Shown here: in pieces, positions 61,335 through 64,000 of the stretch
Layout of the letters: each line of letters starts with the position of its first letter
Position numbering within the stretch: position 1 is the first letter of the stretch
Assembly (NCBI RefSeq): GCF_012927345.1
Contig: NZ_JABBGJ010000018.1
Span: 1 to 64,000, forward strand
Source of the DNA: Paraburkholderia polaris
GTDB lineage: Bacteria; Pseudomonadota; Gammaproteobacteria; Burkholderiales; Burkholderiaceae
DNA length: 64,000 nucleotides
Direction: 5' to 3'
Notes under the pieces: model-generated
Database searches by the model: none
The model's input: only the letters and a program-made list of their open reading frames with translations
Told to the model about the DNA's origin: nothing
Translations under genes and position numbers: made by a program

Positions 61335-62747
61335 TCAGGCGGCGTCGATCATGTGATCGGCGGCGGAGAGCGGGCGGCGCGCGGTCTGATTCGGCGTGTG
61401 CTCAGGCACGCCGTGCGGCGTGTGTCCCGGCAGTGCCGGACCCGCGCGCATCAGCTTGAGCATGTAGTAGATGCCGGTACCGAATACGAGGAAGTACACG
61501 ACCACGAACGCCATCAGCGAAATGCCGACCTGCTGCGTGGTGAGCGGCGACACCGCCTGCGAGGTGCGCATCACGCCGTACACCACCCACGGCTGACGGC
61601 CTGCTTCCGTGGTGCCCCAACCTGCCAGCAACGTGATGAAGCCGGTCGGGCCCATCGCGACCGCGACTCGCTGGAACCACTTCGCTTCGAACAGGCGTTC
61701 GCGGCGGCGCAGCGCCCATGCGGCCAGAGACATCAGGATCATCAGCACGCCGAGCCCGGCCATGATGCGGAAGCTCCAGAACACCACCGTCGAGTTCGGC
61801 CGGTCTTGCGGCGGGAATTCCTTCAGGCCGCGAATCTCGCCGTCCCAGCTATGCGTGAGGATCAGGCTGCCGAGGTGCGGAATCGACACGGCATAGCGCG
61901 TGGTCTCCGCTTGCATATCAGGAATGCCGAACAGATTCAGCGCGGTGCCACCTTTCTCGGTTTCCCACAGACCTTCGATCGCGGCGATCTTGGCCGGCTG
62001 ATACTTGCGCGTGTTCAGACCATGCTGATCGCCGACGAATGCCTGAATCGGCGTGAGGATCAGGAGCAGCCAGAGCGCCATTGAGAACATCTTCTTGACG
62101 GCGGGATCGCGCCGGCCGCGCAGCAGATGCCATGCGCCCACCGCCGACACCACCAGCCCCGCAACGATGAATGCCGCCAGCGCCATATGCGCAAGCCGGT
62201 ACGGGAACGACGGATTGAAGATGATCTTGAACCAGTCGAGCGGCACGACATGGCCGTTCACGACTTCAAAGCCTTGCGGCGTTTGCATCCAGCTATTGGA
62301 CGCGAGAATCCAGAAGGTCGAGATCAGCGTGCCGATTGCCACCATTAGCGTGGCGCCGAAGTGGGCGCGCGGACTGACGCGCTGCCAGCCGAACAGCATG
62401 ATGCCGAGGAAGCCCGCTTCGAGGAAGAACGCGGTCATGACCTCGTACATCAGGAGAGGTCCGGTGATGGGTCCGGCGAAACTGGAGAACCCTGACCAGT
62501 TGGTGCCGAACTGATAGCTCATCACGACGCCGGAGACGACGCCCATACCGAAGGCCACTGCGAAGATCTTCGACCAGAACAGACAAAGATCTTTGTAGTA
62601 CGCCTTGCCGGTTTTCAGCCAGCGCCATTCGAGTACGGCGATGAAGCTGGCGAGACCGATGCTGAGCGCCGGAAAAACAATGTGAAACGAGACGGTGAAC
62701 GCAAACTGAATGCGGGCGAGGTCGAATGCCGAAATTGCGGAGTTCAT
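61335..62747 (-). CDS. cioA: bd-type (cyanide-insensitive) ubiquinol oxidase subunit I
   Basis: A 470-residue protein. FAFTVSFHIVFPALSIGLA holds the haem-ligand histidine of helix 1; GVVMSYQFGTNW and EAGFLGIMLFGWQRV are typical. At ~470 residues it lacks the long Q-loop insertion of E. coli CydA, placing it with the CIO branch. ATG 62747 (MNSAISAFDLARIQF) is the usual start. First gene of the operon, with an FNR-type box ~190 nt upstream. Confidence 0.95.
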   Translation of the reverse strand: MNSAISAFDLARIQFAFTVSFHIVFPALSIGLASFIAVLEWRWLKTGKAYYKDLCLFWSKIFAVAFGMGVVSGVVMSYQFGTNWSGFSSFAGPITGPLLMYEVMTAFFLEAGFLGIMLFGWQRVSPRAHFGATLMVAIGTLISTFWILASNSWMQTPQGFEVVNGHVVPLDWFKIIFNPSFPYRLAHMALAAFIVAGLVVSAVGAWHLLRGRRDPAVKKMFSMALWLLLILTPIQAFVGDQHGLNTRKYQPAKIAAIEGLWETEKGGTALNLFGIPDMQAETTRYAVSIPHLGSLILTHSWDGEIRGLKEFPPQDRPNSTVVFWSFRIMAGLGVLMILMSLAAWALRRRERLFEAKWFQRVAVAMGPTGFITLLAGWGTTEAGRQPWVVYGVMRTSQAVSPLTTQQVGISLMAFVVVYFLVFGTGIYYMLKLMRAGPALPGHTPHGVPEHTPNQTARRPLSAADHMIDAA

Positions 62748-62883
62748 GAGCGTGAAGTGCTTTAGATGCGTCATGCCCGGAGGCGGACTACGCGCGTCGA
62801 CCGTTGTCGGTGCGCACTGCGCTGGGCAGATGGCGCAAGAGTAGGGGAAGGCGCGGCTTTTTGCTGCAACGCGACCTGCGTCA

Positions 62884-62911
62884 AAAAACCGCGTTGTTTT
62901 ACGCGGTTTTT
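62884..62911. terminator. Terminator-like hairpin upstream of cioA
   Basis: An 11-bp perfect stem (AAAAACCGCGT with ACGCGGTTTTT) and a 6-nt loop with T tracts on both strands. It lies ~140 nt upstream of cioA and inside the promoter region, not after a gene, so it may act as a leader attenuator or block antisense read-through. Confidence 0.75.
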
Positions 62912-62932
62912 CGTTTTTGAGACGGCAAAGCC

Positions 62933-62946
62933 TTGATGGGTATCAA
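62933..62946. promoter_or_regulatory. FNR/Anr-type box
   Basis: TTGAT-GGGT-ATCAA is a perfect match to the TTGATnnnnATCAA consensus, extended by a further C/G pair on the flanks. It lies 186 nt upstream of cioA and 223 nt upstream of the divergent CoA-transferase gene. Oxygen-responsive control of the bd oxidase is the likely role. Confidence 0.8.
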
Positions 62947-63168
62947 GTTTTCCTTAATACGCGCTTGCGTGTGTTTCTCGTGATCGGTGCGGAACTGCGG
63001 CAATAGACCGCGCTGCAACAATGTGGCACCGGTGCGTTCTCGGCCGATTGCATCGGCCTGGTGTTTCCCCGCAACCCGCTTGACTTCAATATTTCCTGCG
63101 CATAAAGTTTTATTCGTGCACAGGAATTAACGGTCATGGGCCGTCATCGCCCAATCAGGAGACAAGCC

Positions 63169-64000
63169 TTGCTCAATCTCACGCCCGGTTCGCTCGAGGG
63201 GCTTCGCATCATCGATCTGTCACGCGTGCTGGGTGGTCCGTACTGCACGCAAATCCTCGCCGACCACGGCGCGGAGGTCGTCAAGGTCGAACCGCCTAAC
63301 GGCGACGAAACGCGCACATGGGGGCCACCGTTCGACGGCGACACAGCCTCGTATTTCGTCGGCGTGAACCGCAACAAGCTTGGTGTGGCGCTCGATCTGA
63401 CGCAGGAGCCCGACCGTCAGAAACTGCTGACGCTGCTCGAGACCGCCGACGTGCTCGTCGAAAACTTCAAGATCGGCACGTTGGAGCGCTGGGGCCTTGG
63501 CTACGACACCTTGCAGACGCGCTTTCCGCGCCTCGTGCATTGCCGTGTGTCCGGCTTTGGCGCGGACGGTCCACTCGGCGCCTTGCCGGGCTACGACGCT
63601 GCCGTGCAGGCGCTGACCGGTTTGATGAGCGTGAACGGCGAGGCGGGCGGCGCGCCGCTGCGTATCGGCGTGCCGATCGTCGATCTGGTCACCGGGCTGA
63701 ACGCGGCGCTCGGCATCCTGATGGCGCTGCGCGAGCGCGAGACGAGTGGACTTGGTCAGTTCGTCGAATCGACACTGTTCGACAGTGCGTTGTCGATCCT
63801 GCATCCGCACACGCCGAACTGGTTCTACTCGGGTAAGGAGCCGCAACGCAGCGGCAACGCGCATCCGAACATCACGCCGTACGACATGTTCCACACGGGC
63901 AGCGTCGATATTTTTCTGGCGGTGGGCAACAACTCGCAGTTCGCGGGACTGTGCGCTGTGATTGATGCGCAGCCGCTCGTCGACGATCCCCGCTTTGCCA
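63169..64000 (+). CDS. Family III CoA-transferase (CaiB/BaiF type), truncated by the window end
   Basis: The first 277 codons of a CaiB/BaiF-type transferase: LEGLRIIDLSRVLGGPYCTQ, GAEVVKVEPPNGDETRTWGP, FVGVNRNKLGVALDL and VLVENFKIGTLERWGLG. The catalytic aspartate is Asp143 in PGYDAAVQALTGLMS. These enzymes move CoA between carboxylic acids. The TTG start has AGGAG seven nt upstream and matches the family N-terminus; an in-frame ATG at 63136 would add eleven basic residues. The gene continues past the window. Confidence 0.93.
   Translation, partial: MLNLTPGSLEGLRIIDLSRVLGGPYCTQILADHGAEVVKVEPPNGDETRTWGPPFDGDTASYFVGVNRNKLGVALDLTQEPDRQKLLTLLETADVLVENFKIGTLERWGLGYDTLQTRFPRLVHCRVSGFGADGPLGALPGYDAAVQALTGLMSVNGEAGGAPLRIGVPIVDLVTGLNAALGILMALRERETSGLGQFVESTLFDSALSILHPHTPNWFYSGKEPQRSGNAHPNITPYDMFHTGSVDIFLAVGNNSQFAGLCAVIDAQPLVDDPRFA

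Larger units (their letters stand above)
62748..63168. other. 421-nt divergent regulatory region
   Basis: Between cioA and the CoA-transferase gene lie a bidirectional terminator-like hairpin (62884-62911) and a perfect FNR-type box (62933-62946), both described separately. A 64-codon minus-strand frame at 62943-63137 has no ribosome-binding site and is not credible. Confidence 0.6.

Noticed and set aside
62943..63137. 64-codon minus-strand gene upstream of cioA
   Set aside because: No ribosome-binding site, unlikely composition, and it covers the FNR box.

Overview
The window is high-GC DNA that looks like a Burkholderiales chromosome, most likely Paraburkholderia or Burkholderia. The 23S tail and 5S rRNA are of that type, and the gene set fits: several LysR and GntR regulators, a full biotin-independent malonate decarboxylase cluster, a Ytf-type sugar ABC transporter and a cyanide-insensitive-type bd oxidase. 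No phage, insertion sequence, CRISPR array or tRNA gene was seen. Genus is inferred from overall resemblance, not from a search.

Layout. 1-540: end of an rRNA operon (23S tail, spacer, 5S, strong terminator). 0.6-12 kb: a LysR regulator divergent from a FUSC-type exporter, then single genes (acetyl-CoA hydrolase/CoA transferase, GlsB-like and MgtC-like membrane proteins, a CusF-like periplasmic protein, a phosphoesterase, a nitroreductase, an AlkB homologue) ending in a 33-unit heptanucleotide tandem repeat. 12-17.3 kb: ytfQ-ytfR-ytfT-yjfF sugar importer. 17.3-20.6 kb: MFS transporter and DUF1445 protein divergent from a LysR regulator. 20.7-21.3 kb: MazEF-type toxin-antitoxin pair. 21.3-29.8 kb: GntR-mdcA-mdcB-mdcC-mdcD-mdcE-mdcG-mdcH on the minus strand, divergent from an MFS transporter that may import the substrate. 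30-30.7 kb: YefM-YoeB pair with its own operator/promoter and terminator. 30.8-32.8 kb: EamA exporter divergent from a LysR regulator.

32.9-41.2 kb is a minus-strand iron block: a Fur-box-like palindrome, then an OprB-like porin, a secreted beta-propeller protein, a Tat-exported DyP peroxidase (EfeB-like) and FbpABC-type iron(III) transport genes. 41.6-44.2 kb: arylamine N-acetyltransferase, an isoprenylcysteine-methyltransferase-like membrane protein and a HutC-type regulator. 44.2-50.9 kb is a divergent regulon: a polar amino-acid-type ABC importer with its own HutC-type regulator faces a 2-oxoglutarate/Fe(II) oxygenase plus an FAD-linked D-2-hydroxyacid dehydrogenase-like enzyme, and the shared promoter region holds two identical GTATATAC palindromes. 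50.9-55.8 kb: a membrane protein, a frameshifted ModA-like remnant and a 1136-residue GMC oxidoreductase-alpha/beta hydrolase fusion. 56-59.8 kb: a sigma-factor-like protein, a hybrid histidine kinase and a LuxR-type response regulator. 60.1-62.7 kb: cioA/cioB (cydAB) and a small membrane protein, with a perfect FNR-type box upstream. The window ends inside a family III CoA-transferase gene.

The best candidates for something undescribed are the porin/propeller/DyP/Fbp iron block, the GTATATAC-controlled transporter-oxygenase-dehydrogenase regulon, and the GMC-hydrolase fusion with a cysteine in the nucleophile position. Functions are assigned from recognised motifs and gene order only; no database search was possible.
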